A DNA stretch of 64,000 nt from assembly GCA_035441325.1 (NCBI GenBank), contig DAOROA010000023.1:1-64000 (forward strand). Direction: 5' to 3'. Shown here piece by piece: positions 1 to 9,013 of the stretch. Every line of letters starts with the position of its first letter. The first letter of the stretch is position 1. The notes under the pieces were generated by a model. The model had not been told where the DNA came from. It saw nothing but the letters and a program-made list of their open reading frames with translations, and ran no database searches. The position numbers and the translations under genes were made by a program. Source of the DNA: Competibacter_A sp002352125 (lineage in GTDB: Bacteria > Pseudomonadota > Gammaproteobacteria > Competibacterales > Competibacteraceae).

Positions 1-843
1 GGCGATGGTCCGGTCGCGCACCGGCCGGCCGTTGACGAAAAAGTATTGCAAATCCGGCTGAGCGCGGGCTATCGACGGCAGGCCGAGCCAGCCCCACACC
101 CGCAAGCCCGCTGCGCCCCGATCGATGCACAAGCTGGAAGCGATGAATTCCTGACCGCACAGTTCCGCCACCCGCCGGGCTTGGGCCATCTGATCGGTCG
201 CCGGCTTTAAATCCAAGATCGCCCGCCGGTTGTGCCACAAGCTGAATCCGACGGCGAACCGGCTCAAAGCCAGCCGGCGAATACCTTCTTCGATGTGGCC
301 AAATTCCGTGCGCTCGCCTCGCAAAAATTTGCGCCGCGCCGGCACGTTGAAGAACAGATCGCGCACCTCGACCGTCGTTCCGACCGGGTGCGGTGCCGGA
401 ACGGGTTCTTCGACGGCATCGCCGCCATCGCCTCGAATCCGCCAACCGGTCTCTCCACCAGCCGGGCGAGAAGTCAGCGTCAATCTTGCGACCGAGGCGA
501 TACTGGGCAACGCCTCGCCGCGAAATCCCAAGCTGGCGACGCGGTGGAGATCGTCGAAATTGGCGATCTTGCTGGTAGCGTGGCGGACGAGCGCCAGCCT
601 CACATCGTCGGGATGAATGCCGCCGCCGTCGTCGCGGACCCGGATCAACCGGATACCGCCTTGCTCCACCTCGACGCCGATGTGCGCCGCACCAGCATCG
701 AGGCTATTTTCAAGCAGCTCCTTGACGACCGAAGCCGGCCGCTCGACCACCTCGCCGGCGGCGATCTGGCTGATCAATTGCGGCGGCAATCGCTGGATGC
801 GCGCGTTCAACTCGGAAATCCCGGCGCCCCAGGAATCCGGCAT
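1..843 (-). CDS. mutL: DNA mismatch repair protein MutL (N-terminal part, runs off left edge)
   Basis: Only the first 281 codons are in the window; the gene continues past the left edge. I translated it by hand from the reverse strand. The GHKL ATPase signature appears in order: ELLENSLDAGA (ATP/Mg binding), DDGGGI, GFRGEALPSIASV and NVPARRKFL, which identifies the family securely. MutL couples mismatch recognition by MutS to strand incision. The start is taken as the ATG at 843, which is followed by a short stretch and then RIQRLPPQLISQIAAGEVVE, typical of MutL N-termini. An in-frame GTG at 864 is an alternative, and neither has a clear ribosome binding site. It lies 32 bp after bamC on the same strand, so dapA-bamC-mutL may be co-transcribed. 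Confidence 0.95.
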   Translation of the reverse strand, partial: MPDSWGAGISELNARIQRLPPQLISQIAAGEVVERPASVVKELLENSLDAGAAHIGVEVEQGGIRLIRVRDDGGGIHPDDVRLALVRHATSKIANFDDLHRVASLGFRGEALPSIASVARLTLTSRPAGGETGWRIRGDGGDAVEEPVPAPHPVGTTVEVRDLFFNVPARRKFLRGERTEFGHIEEGIRRLALSRFAVGFSLWHNRRAILDLKPATDQMAQARRVAELCGQEFIASSLCIDRGAAGLRVWGWLGLPSIARAQPDLQYFFVNGRPVRDRTIA

Positions 844-875
844 GGCCCGGATGCCGGGCCGCACCGGACGCCAGG

Positions 876-2057
876 TTACTTGATAACTTGTTGCAAGGCG
901 CTCAAAACTTGCCGGGCGCCCGCCGAATTGTCGGGTTGGTCGTTGGCGTCGCGCACGATGACGACGGTCTGCCCGCTCTGACCGGCTAGCCGCACCCGAT
1001 AGCGGGTTCCCGGCGGTGGCGCCTCGGGCTTGCTTCGCCAAAACGCCAGCTTGGAAAGCCAACCTTCGTCGCTGGGATTCCGGTTCTCTTTCTCGGGATC
1101 GCGATACTCGACCACGTATAGACCTTGGCTGCGATTCTGCTCCTCGACCGCGTAATTGCTGCCGTCCAAGGCCAACCCCACCAATCGCCAAGCACGGGAA
1201 TATTCGTCGCCAAGGATCAACTGGCTTTCGCCGCCTTGCTCGACCAAACGAACGCGCGGACCCACAGCCGACGCTTCGGCTTTGGCCTGCTGGGCTTCGG
1301 CGCGCTTTTCCGAAGCGCCAAGATAAACCATCAGCCGCTTGAGCATCTCGGCTTCCAATTCCGGATCGGAAGGCCGTCCTTGCCAAACGTAAGTGTTGCT
1401 GGCGCTAGCGGCGGAACCGCCGACCGCCACCTCCTCGACTCCGTAATGGGTCAGGTACACTTCGGTGGCGTCGCCAGCGGCGGTGCGCTCCAGCCGTACC
1501 CGGAACTTGTCGCGCGTGGGTGCCGAGTAGAGGATATCCAAGTATTTTTTCAAAACGGCGCGAACGCCATCTTGAGGAATGTCCGCGCGGTTCTCCAGCC
1601 AGTCGGTTTCCATGATACCGATGGTGGAATCGTCACGCTTCAGGGCGAAACCGTTGCGGGTCCAGAATTCCCGAACCTTGGACCACACCTGATCCGGCGG
1701 CGCCGAGACCAGCAGCCAGCGCTGGCCATTATCCTGTTCCAAGGTGACGCCCGCTTGAGACGGCAAGACGGCTTCGGTCTTTCGGGCTTGCGGTTGCGCT
1801 CCACCCCGCTCGCTGGAATAAGCGGATAGCGTGGCTGAGCTGGCCGGATTGAGTTCCGGCACCACCAAGGTATCGTCGATCGTGGACGAGGTTAGATCCG
1901 GAGGGATTTCCAGCGGCTGCACCAGCGTGCTCTTCCGGTAATCGGGTCGCCGATCCGGCAATAATGTATCGAAACTGGTGGAGCAGGCGGCCAGCGCAGC
2001 TAGCGCCGCGATCGAAATCGTGGTACGCCCCAAGGGCAGGGAAAACCGCTTAGTCAT
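876..2057 (-). CDS. bamC: Outer membrane protein assembly factor BamC (lipoprotein)
   Basis: This 393-residue protein starts with a lipoprotein signal peptide whose lipobox LAAC puts the acylated cysteine at residue 25. The sequence after it (DTLLPDRRPDYRKS...PLEIPPDLT) is the unstructured BamC segment known to bind BamD. Two helix-grip domains follow, one beginning around residue 108 and one in the C-terminal half. BamC is an accessory lipoprotein of the BAM complex, which inserts beta-barrel proteins into the outer membrane. Its place 7 bp downstream of dapA is the same as in E. coli (dapA-nlpB). It is somewhat longer than the E. coli protein (344 residues), mostly through linker segments between the two domains and in the second one. 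Confidence 0.93.
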   Translation of the reverse strand: MTKRFSLPLGRTTISIAALAALAACSTSFDTLLPDRRPDYRKSTLVQPLEIPPDLTSSTIDDTLVVPELNPASSATLSAYSSERGGAQPQARKTEAVLPSQAGVTLEQDNGQRWLLVSAPPDQVWSKVREFWTRNGFALKRDDSTIGIMETDWLENRADIPQDGVRAVLKKYLDILYSAPTRDKFRVRLERTAAGDATEVYLTHYGVEEVAVGGSAASASNTYVWQGRPSDPELEAEMLKRLMVYLGASEKRAEAQQAKAEASAVGPRVRLVEQGGESQLILGDEYSRAWRLVGLALDGSNYAVEEQNRSQGLYVVEYRDPEKENRNPSDEGWLSKLAFWRSKPEAPPPGTRYRVRLAGQSGQTVVIVRDANDQPDNSAGARQVLSALQQVIK

Positions 2058-2064
2058 AATGTTA

Positions 2065-2937
2065 TCAGATCACTCCGGCCTGTTGCATCGCCGCCCGCAC
2101 CGCCGGCTGGAACAGCTCCGATAGGGGCGTCAACGGCAAACGGATGCCCGGTGGAATCAGGCCCAACTGGTTGACCGCCCATTTCACCGGAATTGGGTTA
2201 GATTCGAGGAACAACGCCTTGTGCAGTTCGATCAACCGGCTGTTGACGGCTTCGGTTCGAGGGCGATCACCCGCCAGGGCGGCGACGCTCAAGTCGTGCA
2301 TGGCGCGCGGGGCAACGTTGGCGGTCACCGAAATGACCCCCTTGGCGCCACCGAGAATCGCCTCGGCGGCGATACCGTCGTCGCCGCTGTAGACGTCCAT
2401 GCGGTCGCCGCAGCGACGCACCAGCTCTTGGATGCGTTCGAGCGTGCTGGCTTCCTTGACACCGACGATGTTGGGGGTGTCGGCCAACCGCTCGACGGTC
2501 TCCGGCTTCAGGTCGCAGGCGGTGCGGCCGGGCACGTTGTAGAGAATCTGCGGGATCGCCACGCTGTCGGCGATCAGCTTGTAATGGCGGTACAAACCTT
2601 CCTGCGTCGGCTTGTTGTAGTAAGGCGTGACCAGCAAACAGGCGTCGGCGCCGACCTCCATCGCCCGTCGGGTCAAGTGCAGCGCCTCGCTGGTCGAGTT
2701 GGCGCCGGTGCCGGCGATGACCGGGATGCGGCCTTTGACCAGCTCCACCACGCAACGAACCACCCGAACGTGTTCTTCGAAATCCAAAGTCGCTGATTCG
2801 CCGGTGGTGCCGACGGCGATGATGGCATCGGTACCGTTTTCAACGTGAAATTCCACCAAACGCGCCAGCGCCTCGAAATCCAGCGTGCCATCCGCTTTCA
2901 TCGGCGTGACAATCGCCACCATACTGCCCCGAAACAT
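2065..2937 (-). CDS. dapA: 4-hydroxy-tetrahydrodipicolinate synthase
   Basis: DapA condenses pyruvate with aspartate semialdehyde, the first committed step of the lysine/diaminopimelate pathway. The 290-residue length is normal. Visible family signatures are GTTGESATL with Thr44-Thr45, LLVTPYYNKPTQEGLYRHY, YNVPGRTACD with the proton-relay tyrosine, and IVGVKEAS with the Schiff-base lysine. It is followed by bamC after 7 bp and is divergent from gcvR, an arrangement shared with E. coli. The 162-bp gap to gcvR must hold both promoters; I see no convincing pair of hexamers for dapA. Confidence 0.97.
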   Translation of the reverse strand: MFRGSMVAIVTPMKADGTLDFEALARLVEFHVENGTDAIIAVGTTGESATLDFEEHVRVVRCVVELVKGRIPVIAGTGANSTSEALHLTRRAMEVGADACLLVTPYYNKPTQEGLYRHYKLIADSVAIPQILYNVPGRTACDLKPETVERLADTPNIVGVKEASTLERIQELVRRCGDRMDVYSGDDGIAAEAILGGAKGVISVTANVAPRAMHDLSVAALAGDRPRTEAVNSRLIELHKALFLESNPIPVKWAVNQLGLIPPGIRLPLTPLSELFQPAVRAAMQQAGVI

Positions 2938-3099
2938 GGTCTTATACTCTCTAAATCGGCTTGTAACCGCCGCATGGTACGGATACCGGGCGGGCTTGAC
3001 AAGCGCCCGCCGAAAGCGGCGAGAGGACGGTTTTCACCCCGGCGGGATGCCTGTACACTCAAGCCCGTAAATTACTATTGCCTGTAGGAAGCTGCGTCC

Positions 3100-3630
3100 G
3101 TGAAAAACTATCTCGTCGTTTCCGCCTTGGGTGAGGACCGTCCTGGTCTGGTCAACGAGCTGTCCCGCATCATTTTGGAGTGCGACTGCAGCATCGTGGA
3201 TAGCCGTATGACGGTACTGGGTGGCGAATTCGCCATCCTGCTGCTGGTACAAGGAAACTGGAACACCTTGACCAAGCTGGAAATGCATCTCAAGCGGCTG
3301 GAGCAGGCACTGAACATGACCATCGTCGCCAAGCGGACCGAAAGCCGCGCACCCGCAGGCGACGTGCTGCCCTACGCCGTCGAAGTGGTCGCCGTCAACC
3401 AGCCGGGCATCGTTCACCATCTGGCCAGCTTCTTTGCCAGCCGCGCGATCAATATCGAGGACATGGTCACCCGCAGCTACAGCGCCCCGCATACCGGCAC
3501 GCCGATGTTTTCGGTCAATCTGGCCATCGGCATTCCCGCCAACATGCACATCGCCATGCTGCGCGAGGAATTCCTCGATTTTTGCGACGACTTGAATCTG
3601 GACGCGGTGCTCGAACCCATCAAGGGGTGA
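3100..3630 (+). CDS. gcvR: Glycine cleavage system transcriptional repressor GcvR (double ACT domain)
   Basis: The 176-residue protein has two ACT domains, about residues 1-85 and 90-170, and no DNA-binding domain. The first begins NYLVVSALGEDRPGLVNELS and the second AVEVVAVNQPGIVHHLASFF. In E. coli GcvR binds glycine and acts on GcvA to repress the gcv operon. The start is a GTG at 3100 with a TAGGAAG-like ribosome binding site about 10 bases upstream. It sits 6 bp before bcp, as in E. coli, where gcvR-bcp lies divergent from dapA. No gcvA or gcvTHP is in the window. Confidence 0.9.
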   Translation: MKNYLVVSALGEDRPGLVNELSRIILECDCSIVDSRMTVLGGEFAILLLVQGNWNTLTKLEMHLKRLEQALNMTIVAKRTESRAPAGDVLPYAVEVVAVNQPGIVHHLASFFASRAINIEDMVTRSYSAPHTGTPMFSVNLAIGIPANMHIAMLREEFLDFCDDLNLDAVLEPIKG

Positions 3631-3636
3631 ACCGGC

Positions 3637-4113
3637 ATGAGCGCGAACCTGGGTCAACCCGTTCCCGATTTCGGCGCCAACGCCACTGGCGGCTTAACCG
3701 TGAGGCTGTCCGGGCTGCGCGGTCGCCGGGTGGTACTGTACTTTTACCCGAAGGACAACACGCCGGGCTGCACGGTCGAAGGCCAGCAGTTTCGGGATTT
3801 GCACGATCGGTTCGCCGCGCTGAACGCGGTCGTGTTCGGCGTATCGCGCGACAACCTGCGCAGCCACGACAACTTCCGCGCCAAGCACGGCTTTCCATTT
3901 CACCTGATCGCGGACACCGGCGAGACGTTGTGCACGCTATTCGACGTCATCAAACCGAAAAAGCTGTATGGCAAAGAGTCGTTGGGCGTGGAACGCAGCA
4001 CGTTCCTGATCGGCGCCGACGGTACGCTGTGCCGGGAATGGCGCAAGGTCAAGGCCGACGGCCACGCTGCAGCCGTGCTGGCCGCAATCGAGGCGCTACC
4101 TCCGGCGGCCTGA
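3637..4113 (+). CDS. bcp: Thioredoxin-dependent thiol peroxidase (Bcp/PrxQ)
   Basis: This is a 158-residue peroxiredoxin of the Bcp/PrxQ class, a cytoplasmic enzyme that reduces hydroperoxides. The active site is in YFYPKDNTPGCTVE, with the peroxidatic cysteine in PGCT. The cysteine five residues later that acts as resolving cysteine in E. coli Bcp is absent here (glutamine). Other cysteines, in ETLCTLF and GTLCREW, could resolve, or it may work as a 1-Cys enzyme; both variants are known in the family. It is translated 6 bp after gcvR and is probably in the same transcript. Confidence 0.93.
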   Translation: MSANLGQPVPDFGANATGGLTVRLSGLRGRRVVLYFYPKDNTPGCTVEGQQFRDLHDRFAALNAVVFGVSRDNLRSHDNFRAKHGFPFHLIADTGETLCTLFDVIKPKKLYGKESLGVERSTFLIGADGTLCREWRKVKADGHAAAVLAAIEALPPAA

Positions 4114-4255
4114 TATCGCGCCTTTGCCCGATCAAAACCGCAGCGCGGAACCGTCTACAGCAACTCGCCATCACGCAGCAATCCATCCCGATTCCCTCGA
4201 CCTTCTTCCGCGTTTTCCCAACCTTCCGTTCGCGACGGCCTACGCTACCCCCACC

Positions 4256-5683
4256 ATGACCGACTTCTTCGCCGAAAACGATCAATCCGGTTCGACCGGT
4301 CCCCGACTATTCGTACTCGACACCAACGTGCTCATGCACGACCCCACCGCGCTGTTTCGTTTCAAGGAACACGACATCTATCTGCCGATGATGGTTTTGG
4401 AGGAGCTGGATCACGCCAAAAAAGGCGTCTCCGAAGTCGCCCGCAACGTCCGCCAAGTCAGCCGGTTTCTGGACGAATTAATCGCCGGTGCCAGCAAGGA
4501 GGCAATCGATCTGGGCTTGCCCTTGCCCGGTTTGCCCGGCCAGCGAGGGGAACCGGCGAGCGGTCGGCTGTTTTTTCAAACCCGGCCGATCCGGCTGAGC
4601 CTTCCGGTCAACCTGCTGCCCGGCAACACTCCGGATCACGACATCCTCGGCATGGCGTTGAGCCTGCGGCAAGATCATCCCAACAGTCGCGTCACCCTGG
4701 TATCGAAGGACATCAACCTACGGATCAAAGCCGCCATCCTCGGCTTGCACGCCGAAGATTACTACAACGATCAAGCGCTCGACGATGTCGAGCTGCTGTA
4801 CGCCGGCACCCGGGATTTACCGGCCGACTTCTGGGATACTCACGGCAAGGAGCTGGATTCTTGGAAAAACAGCGGCCGCACCTTCTATCGGGTTCGCGGT
4901 CCAGACGTGACGAACTGGTACCCGAACCAAGGCTTGTTCCAAGCCGACGCCCAAGCTGCTTTCATCGTCCGCCAACTGCGCGATGCGGAAGCGGTCATCG
5001 AGATTCTCAAGGACCATGCCACCCCCAACCACGCGGTTTGGGGCATCACCGCCCGCAATCGCGAACAAAATTTCGCGCTCAATCTGCTGCTCGATCCCGA
5101 AATCGATTTCGTGTCCTTGCTCGGCGCCGCCGGTACCGGCAAAACCTTGCTGGCGCTCGCGGCCGGATTGACGCAAACGCTGGACGCCAAGCGTTTCCGG
5201 GAAATCATCATGACCCGCGTCACCGTGCCGGTCGGCGAGGATATCGGTTTCCTGCCCGGCACCGAAGAGGAAAAAATGACGCCCTGGATGGGGGCGTTGA
5301 TGGACAATCTCGAAGTGCTCGCCCCGCAGGAAGGCGGCGAATGGGGCCGCGCCGCCACCGCCGACCTGTTGAGCAGCAAGATCAAGATTCGTTCTCTCAA
5401 CTTCATGCGCGGACGCACCTTTCAGAACAAGTACCTGATCATCGACGAGGCTCAGAATCTGACCTCCAAACAGATGAAAACCCTGATCACTCGCGCCGGT
5501 CCGGGCACCAAGGTCGTCTGCCTCGGCAACATCGCCCAGATCGACACGCCCTATTTGTCCGAGACCACCTCCGGCCTGACGTACGTGGTGGACCGCTTCA
5601 AAGACTGGCCGTACGGCGGGCACGTTACCCTGCGACGCGGCGAACGGTCGCGGCTGGCCGAATTCGCTTCGGACCGACTCTAA
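4256..5683 (+). CDS. PIN domain / PhoH family ATPase
   Basis: The 475-residue protein joins an N-terminal PIN domain (FVLDTNVLMHDP, then LEELDHAKKG, TPDHDILGMAL and VTLVSKDINLR, giving the acidic metal-site residues) to a C-terminal PhoH-type P-loop ATPase with Walker A GAAGTGKTLLALA and Walker B YLIIDEAQNLT. This is the PhoH2/YlaK architecture, thought to act as an RNA helicase-ribonuclease. I chose the ATG at 4256. An in-frame ATG at 4124 would add 44 residues of low-complexity sequence unlike the family and would begin 10 bp after the bcp stop. The cls gene begins 3 bp downstream, so the two are likely co-translated. Confidence 0.9.
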   Translation: MTDFFAENDQSGSTGPRLFVLDTNVLMHDPTALFRFKEHDIYLPMMVLEELDHAKKGVSEVARNVRQVSRFLDELIAGASKEAIDLGLPLPGLPGQRGEPASGRLFFQTRPIRLSLPVNLLPGNTPDHDILGMALSLRQDHPNSRVTLVSKDINLRIKAAILGLHAEDYYNDQALDDVELLYAGTRDLPADFWDTHGKELDSWKNSGRTFYRVRGPDVTNWYPNQGLFQADAQAAFIVRQLRDAEAVIEILKDHATPNHAVWGITARNREQNFALNLLLDPEIDFVSLLGAAGTGKTLLALAAGLTQTLDAKRFREIIMTRVTVPVGEDIGFLPGTEEEKMTPWMGALMDNLEVLAPQEGGEWGRAATADLLSSKIKIRSLNFMRGRTFQNKYLIIDEAQNLTSKQMKTLITRAGPGTKVVCLGNIAQIDTPYLSETTSGLTYVVDRFKDWPYGGHVTLRRGERSRLAEFASDRL

Positions 5684-5686
5684 CCG

Positions 5687-7123
5687 ATGGCGGAACACCT
5701 GACCGCGCTGCTGCCGCTGGCCTGGCTGCTATGGGTCGCGCTGGTCGGGGTAGGGTTGATTCTGGAGCGCCGCTCGCCAGCGGCGACGCTGGCTTGGTTG
5801 CTGGCGCTGTTGTTCATGCCGTATTTCGGCTTCCTGGTTTATCTGTTGTTCGGGCCGCGCCGGCTGCACCGGCGCCGGCTGCGCTACGGCCGTGCCCGCG
5901 ACCAGCTCATCCAATCCACCCATCGTTTGCGCCAAGGGCGAGCCGCGCCGGCCGGCTTTCCGGACGCCAGTCTGGAACGGCAACTGGCGCGGATGCTGGA
6001 ACGGACCGGCCAAGACGGGCCGGCACCCGCCGCAAAGATCGCTTTGCTGGAAACCGGCGATGCCTGCTTTCAAGCCATCGAAACGGCCATCGAGGCCGCT
6101 GCCCACCACGCCCATCTCGAATATTACCTGTGGCGACCGGATCGAGTAGGAACCCGGTTACGCGATTTGTTGATCGACAAAGCCCGCGCCGGCATCGAGG
6201 TGCGGCTGCTGCTGGATGCCATCGGCTCCGACCGGGCGACCGGTCGTTTTCTGCGGCCGTTGCAAGATGCAGGCGGCATGACCGCCTGGTTCAACCCCCT
6301 TCATCTGCGTCGGCTGCGGCCGAATCACGTCAATTTCCGCACCCATCGAAAAATCGTGGTTTGTGACGGACGGACCGGCTTCACCGGCGGCGTCAACGTC
6401 GGCGACGAGCACAGCAACACCCATAGCGGTCTTGAAGCGTGGCGCGACACGCACCTGCACATCGAAGGCGAGCCGGTCCGCCGCCTGCAATTCATTTTTC
6501 TAGAGGACTGGTATTTCACCACCGGTCAGGCGCCGTTCGAACTGCCATTCTTCCCACATTTTCCGGAGCATCCGGCCGGCCCTTGGCTACAGATCGTCGA
6601 ATCGGGTCCCGACGATACCCGCCATGCCATCGCCAAATTTTACTTCGCCGCCATCGCCGGCGCGCAACGGCGCATCGCGTTGGTCACGCCCTACTTCGTT
6701 CCGAACGAGGCGCTGACCACCGCGCTGACCGTCGCCGCCTTGCGTGGGGTGGAAGTGCAGGTCTTGGCGCCCAAGCGCAGCGATTCGCGGCTGGTCACCG
6801 CGGCGGCGCGCAGCTACTACGACGAGCTGGCCAGCGCCGGCGTCCACATTTACGAATACGGCCCGCCGATGCTACACGCCAAGTTGCTAGTGGTGGACGA
6901 ACGGATCGCGGCGGTCGGCAGCGCCAACTTCGACAACCGCAGCCTGACGCTGAATTTTGAGGCTATGGCGGTGCTTTACGACGCCGGACTCGCCGCGCAA
7001 TTGACCGCCAGCTTCGCGGCCGACCTGCACCGCGCTAGCCGCTACGTCAAACCGGGCCGACGCGCCACCCTCGGCCAGCGGTTAACCGAAGCGACCGCCC
7101 GGCTGTTGTCGCCATTGCTTTAA
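5687..7123 (+). CDS. cls: Cardiolipin synthase (phospholipase D superfamily)
   Basis: This 478-residue membrane enzyme makes cardiolipin by phosphatidyl transfer. Two hydrophobic segments lie at the N-terminus (about residues 5-25 and 33-53), matching the PLDc_N domain. Two HKD motifs follow: THRKIVVCDGRTGFTGG around residue 220 and LHAKLLVVDERIAAVGSANF around residue 397, each with its His, Lys and Asp. FDNRSLTLNFE at the C-terminal side is also typical. The start is the ATG 3 bp after the PhoH stop. ClsA and ClsC-type enzymes cannot be told apart confidently by eye; the two N-terminal helices favour ClsA. Confidence 0.93.
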   Translation: MAEHLTALLPLAWLLWVALVGVGLILERRSPAATLAWLLALLFMPYFGFLVYLLFGPRRLHRRRLRYGRARDQLIQSTHRLRQGRAAPAGFPDASLERQLARMLERTGQDGPAPAAKIALLETGDACFQAIETAIEAAAHHAHLEYYLWRPDRVGTRLRDLLIDKARAGIEVRLLLDAIGSDRATGRFLRPLQDAGGMTAWFNPLHLRRLRPNHVNFRTHRKIVVCDGRTGFTGGVNVGDEHSNTHSGLEAWRDTHLHIEGEPVRRLQFIFLEDWYFTTGQAPFELPFFPHFPEHPAGPWLQIVESGPDDTRHAIAKFYFAAIAGAQRRIALVTPYFVPNEALTTALTVAALRGVEVQVLAPKRSDSRLVTAAARSYYDELASAGVHIYEYGPPMLHAKLLVVDERIAAVGSANFDNRSLTLNFEAMAVLYDAGLAAQLTASFAADLHRASRYVKPGRRATLGQRLTEATARLLSPLL

Positions 7124-7196
7124 CGCGAAACGAAAACGGTTGTTTTTATTGCCGCTTCCGGCGCGCAGAATCGACCTTATCTCGCGATCCTCGCGA

Positions 7197-8261
7197 TCAT
7201 TCGACCGCTACCGACAAGGGTCGCGGCCACGCCTTCAGAATGGATTGCACCACGGTCGCCAACGGAATGGCGAAGAACACCCCCCAGAATCCCCACAAGC
7301 CGCCAAACACCAGCACCGCCACGATGATGGCGATCGGATGCAGGTCGACCACTTCGGAAAACAGCAGGGGCACCAGCACGTTGCCATCCAGTCCCTGGAT
7401 GATGAGATAGACGCCCAACAACCACAGAAACTCCGAACTCCAGCCCCACTGAAAGAACGCCACCAACGCCACCGGAACCGTCACCACCACAGCACCAATA
7501 TAGGGCACGATGACCGATAAACCCACCATCAACGCCAGCAGCATGGCGAACTGGAGCCCCATGTAAGCGAATGCTACGTAAGTTGCGACCCAGACTACCA
7601 AAATCTCCAAAAACTTGCCGCGCACGTAGTTGCCCATCTGCCGGTCCACCTCGCGCCAAACCTGCTGCGCCAAAGTGTGATCACGCGGTAAAAAGCCGTG
7701 CAACCAAGCCAGAATCAGATTCTTGTCCTTGAGGAAAAAAAACACCAACAGCGGCACCAGCACCAGATAAATGGTAATGCTGATCACTCCCATGCCAGCC
7801 GCCAGCGACCAGGACAGAACGTTCTGCCCCCAGTTGGCGATTTCGGCTTTCATGGCGTTGATCGCTCCTAGCACCTGGGCCTCGGTCACGAATTCCGGAT
7901 ACAGGGTCGGCAGGCTGAGCAACAAGTTCTGACCCTTGACGATCATGTTTGGAAACTGCTGGATCAGTTGGGTCAACTGCCGCGAGGTCAGCGGCAACAA
8001 ACCAAACAGCAGAAACAACACGAACGCCAGAAACAGCACGAACACGACGATGGCTCCCAGCAATCGCGGCAAGCGCAGCCGGTTTTGCAACAATTGTACG
8101 ACCCCCTCCAGCAGATAGGCGATAACGATGCTCGCCAGCACCGGCGCCAGATCGCGCCCCATCAATAGGATTACGCTGGTGCCCAGCACCAGCACGACGG
8201 TTAGAATGACGGCTTGCGGGTCGTTGAAAAATCGCAAAAACCAGTCGCTGATGATCTTCAT
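7197..8261 (-). CDS. AI-2E family / PerM-like permease
   Basis: The 354-residue integral membrane protein has about eight hydrophobic segments and the family's long amphipathic middle region. The C-terminal motifs VGLSVIVPYIGAVVVTVPVA and QGLDGNVLVPLLFSEVVDLHP are diagnostic of the AI-2E transporter family (TqsA, YdiK, PerM). Substrates of most members are unknown; some export small molecules and others act as Na+/H+ antiporters, so I assign no substrate. It converges with cls (73 bp between stops). Its start at 8261 faces a long gene-free region. Confidence 0.88.
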   Translation of the reverse strand: MKIISDWFLRFFNDPQAVILTVVLVLGTSVILLMGRDLAPVLASIVIAYLLEGVVQLLQNRLRLPRLLGAIVVFVLFLAFVLFLLFGLLPLTSRQLTQLIQQFPNMIVKGQNLLLSLPTLYPEFVTEAQVLGAINAMKAEIANWGQNVLSWSLAAGMGVISITIYLVLVPLLVFFFLKDKNLILAWLHGFLPRDHTLAQQVWREVDRQMGNYVRGKFLEILVVWVATYVAFAYMGLQFAMLLALMVGLSVIVPYIGAVVVTVPVALVAFFQWGWSSEFLWLLGVYLIIQGLDGNVLVPLLFSEVVDLHPIAIIVAVLVFGGLWGFWGVFFAIPLATVVQSILKAWPRPLSVAVE

Positions 8262-8570
8262 GGTGTTCCTTGAGCGCGTTTTTGGGGCGCGTTTTGAACG
8301 ATGTTAACAATAAAGCGCCGCCGGTCCCAACCATCCCGGATCGGTGCCCGAACCGCCGTCGTTCATCGTGGTCTATGGATGTTTGGGATAACCTTCTAGC
8401 GCCGCGCCGGAAATCGACCGGGTCGGCGCTGACCGAATCTTCGGCACCGCATGCCATCGCCAAGCGCAATCCTTGCCATGTTTTCGTGGTCTGGTCTGCT
8501 GCCGCGAAAAAAATTTTTGGGCCGTTCGAAAATCGCGGAATCGTTCATTCAATCCCGCTATCGCCAATTT

Positions 8571-8593
8571 GGTGCATCGCACTAAACCAGTGC
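8571..8593 (+). promoter_or_regulatory. Putative NtrC-type enhancer site
   Basis: GCACT-N5-AGTGC (8579-8593) is a perfect dyad matching the known NtrC pattern GCACY-N5-RGTGC, and another half-site, GGTGC, lies just upstream (8571-8575). It is about 420 bp before prkA and about 160 bp before a weak sigma-54-like element, a normal enhancer distance. In E. coli the homologous yeaGH genes are reported to belong to the NtrC regulon, which supports the assignment. Binding is inferred only. Confidence 0.5.
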
Positions 8594-8737
8594 AAACGAG
8601 GATGAAAGAGGTTGTTGGCCGTCTACCAAATTCGGCGGGCGATTGCCGGTCTAACGATTATTCACGCGCCGTTCAGGCAGCTCGAATTATAAACAACTTT
8701 TTGATTTTATGAATATTAATTCAAATATTCCACATTC

Positions 8738-8753
8738 GGGGCAAGCTTTTGCT
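8738..8753 (+). promoter_or_regulatory. Weak sigma-54-like promoter candidate for prkA operon
   Basis: GG at 8739-8740 and GC at 8751-8752 are separated by 10 bases within GGGGCAAGCTTTTGCT, giving the invariant GG/GC spacing and a good TTTTGCT -12 element. The -24 element matches TGGCAC poorly. It would leave a leader of about 250 bases. The call rests mainly on the NtrC-like site upstream. Confidence 0.28.
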
Positions 8754-8999
8754 TCAAGCGGAAATGCGGCCGTAACCGCATCTGTTTCGACAAAGGTTGG
8801 TCCGCTAATTGCTGCTTTCACCTTGAAATGTCCGCAGAGAACCGAATTGCGGCCGCCATTCAAGAATGCTCGAAAAGCCGAATGGATCGGGCTGGGGAAA
8901 GCGGTACACCGGCCGAAGCCCGATGCACGGAGCGACGGAGAATTCGCAAGTGTCGATTTGACTGGTTCGAACCGGAAGCTGCCGCGCTTCCGCGACCGT

Positions 9000-9006
9000 A
9001 GAGAGG
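9000..9006 (+). promoter_or_regulatory. Ribosome binding site deciding the prkA start
   Basis: AGAGAGG ends only one base before the ATG at 9008 but seven bases before the ATG at 9014. The second gives a protein starting MTIFHRYLSRYEE, which lines up with the start of E. coli YeaG (MNIFDHYRQRYE). I therefore start prkA at 9014. Confidence 0.7.
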
Positions 9007-9013
9007 TATGAAG

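Larger units (their letters stand above)
8262..9013. other. Long gene-free region between the permease gene and prkA
   Basis: About 750 bases without a convincing gene. A weak frame from 8709 to 9011 has no family resemblance and overlaps the prkA leader. The centre (about 8690-8735) is clearly AT-rich compared with its surroundings. It contains the NtrC-like palindrome and the weak sigma-54-like element listed separately. I take it as the control region of the prkA-yeaH-spoVR operon plus the leader of the divergent permease gene. Confidence 0.6.

Noticed and set aside
3637..4113. Missing second cysteine in Bcp as a sign of a defect
   Set aside because: Many PrxQ proteins lack this resolving cysteine and use another cysteine or a 1-Cys mechanism.
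8709..9011. 100-codon frame before prkA
   Set aside because: No family resemblance, no ribosome binding site, and it overlaps the prkA leader and ribosome binding site.
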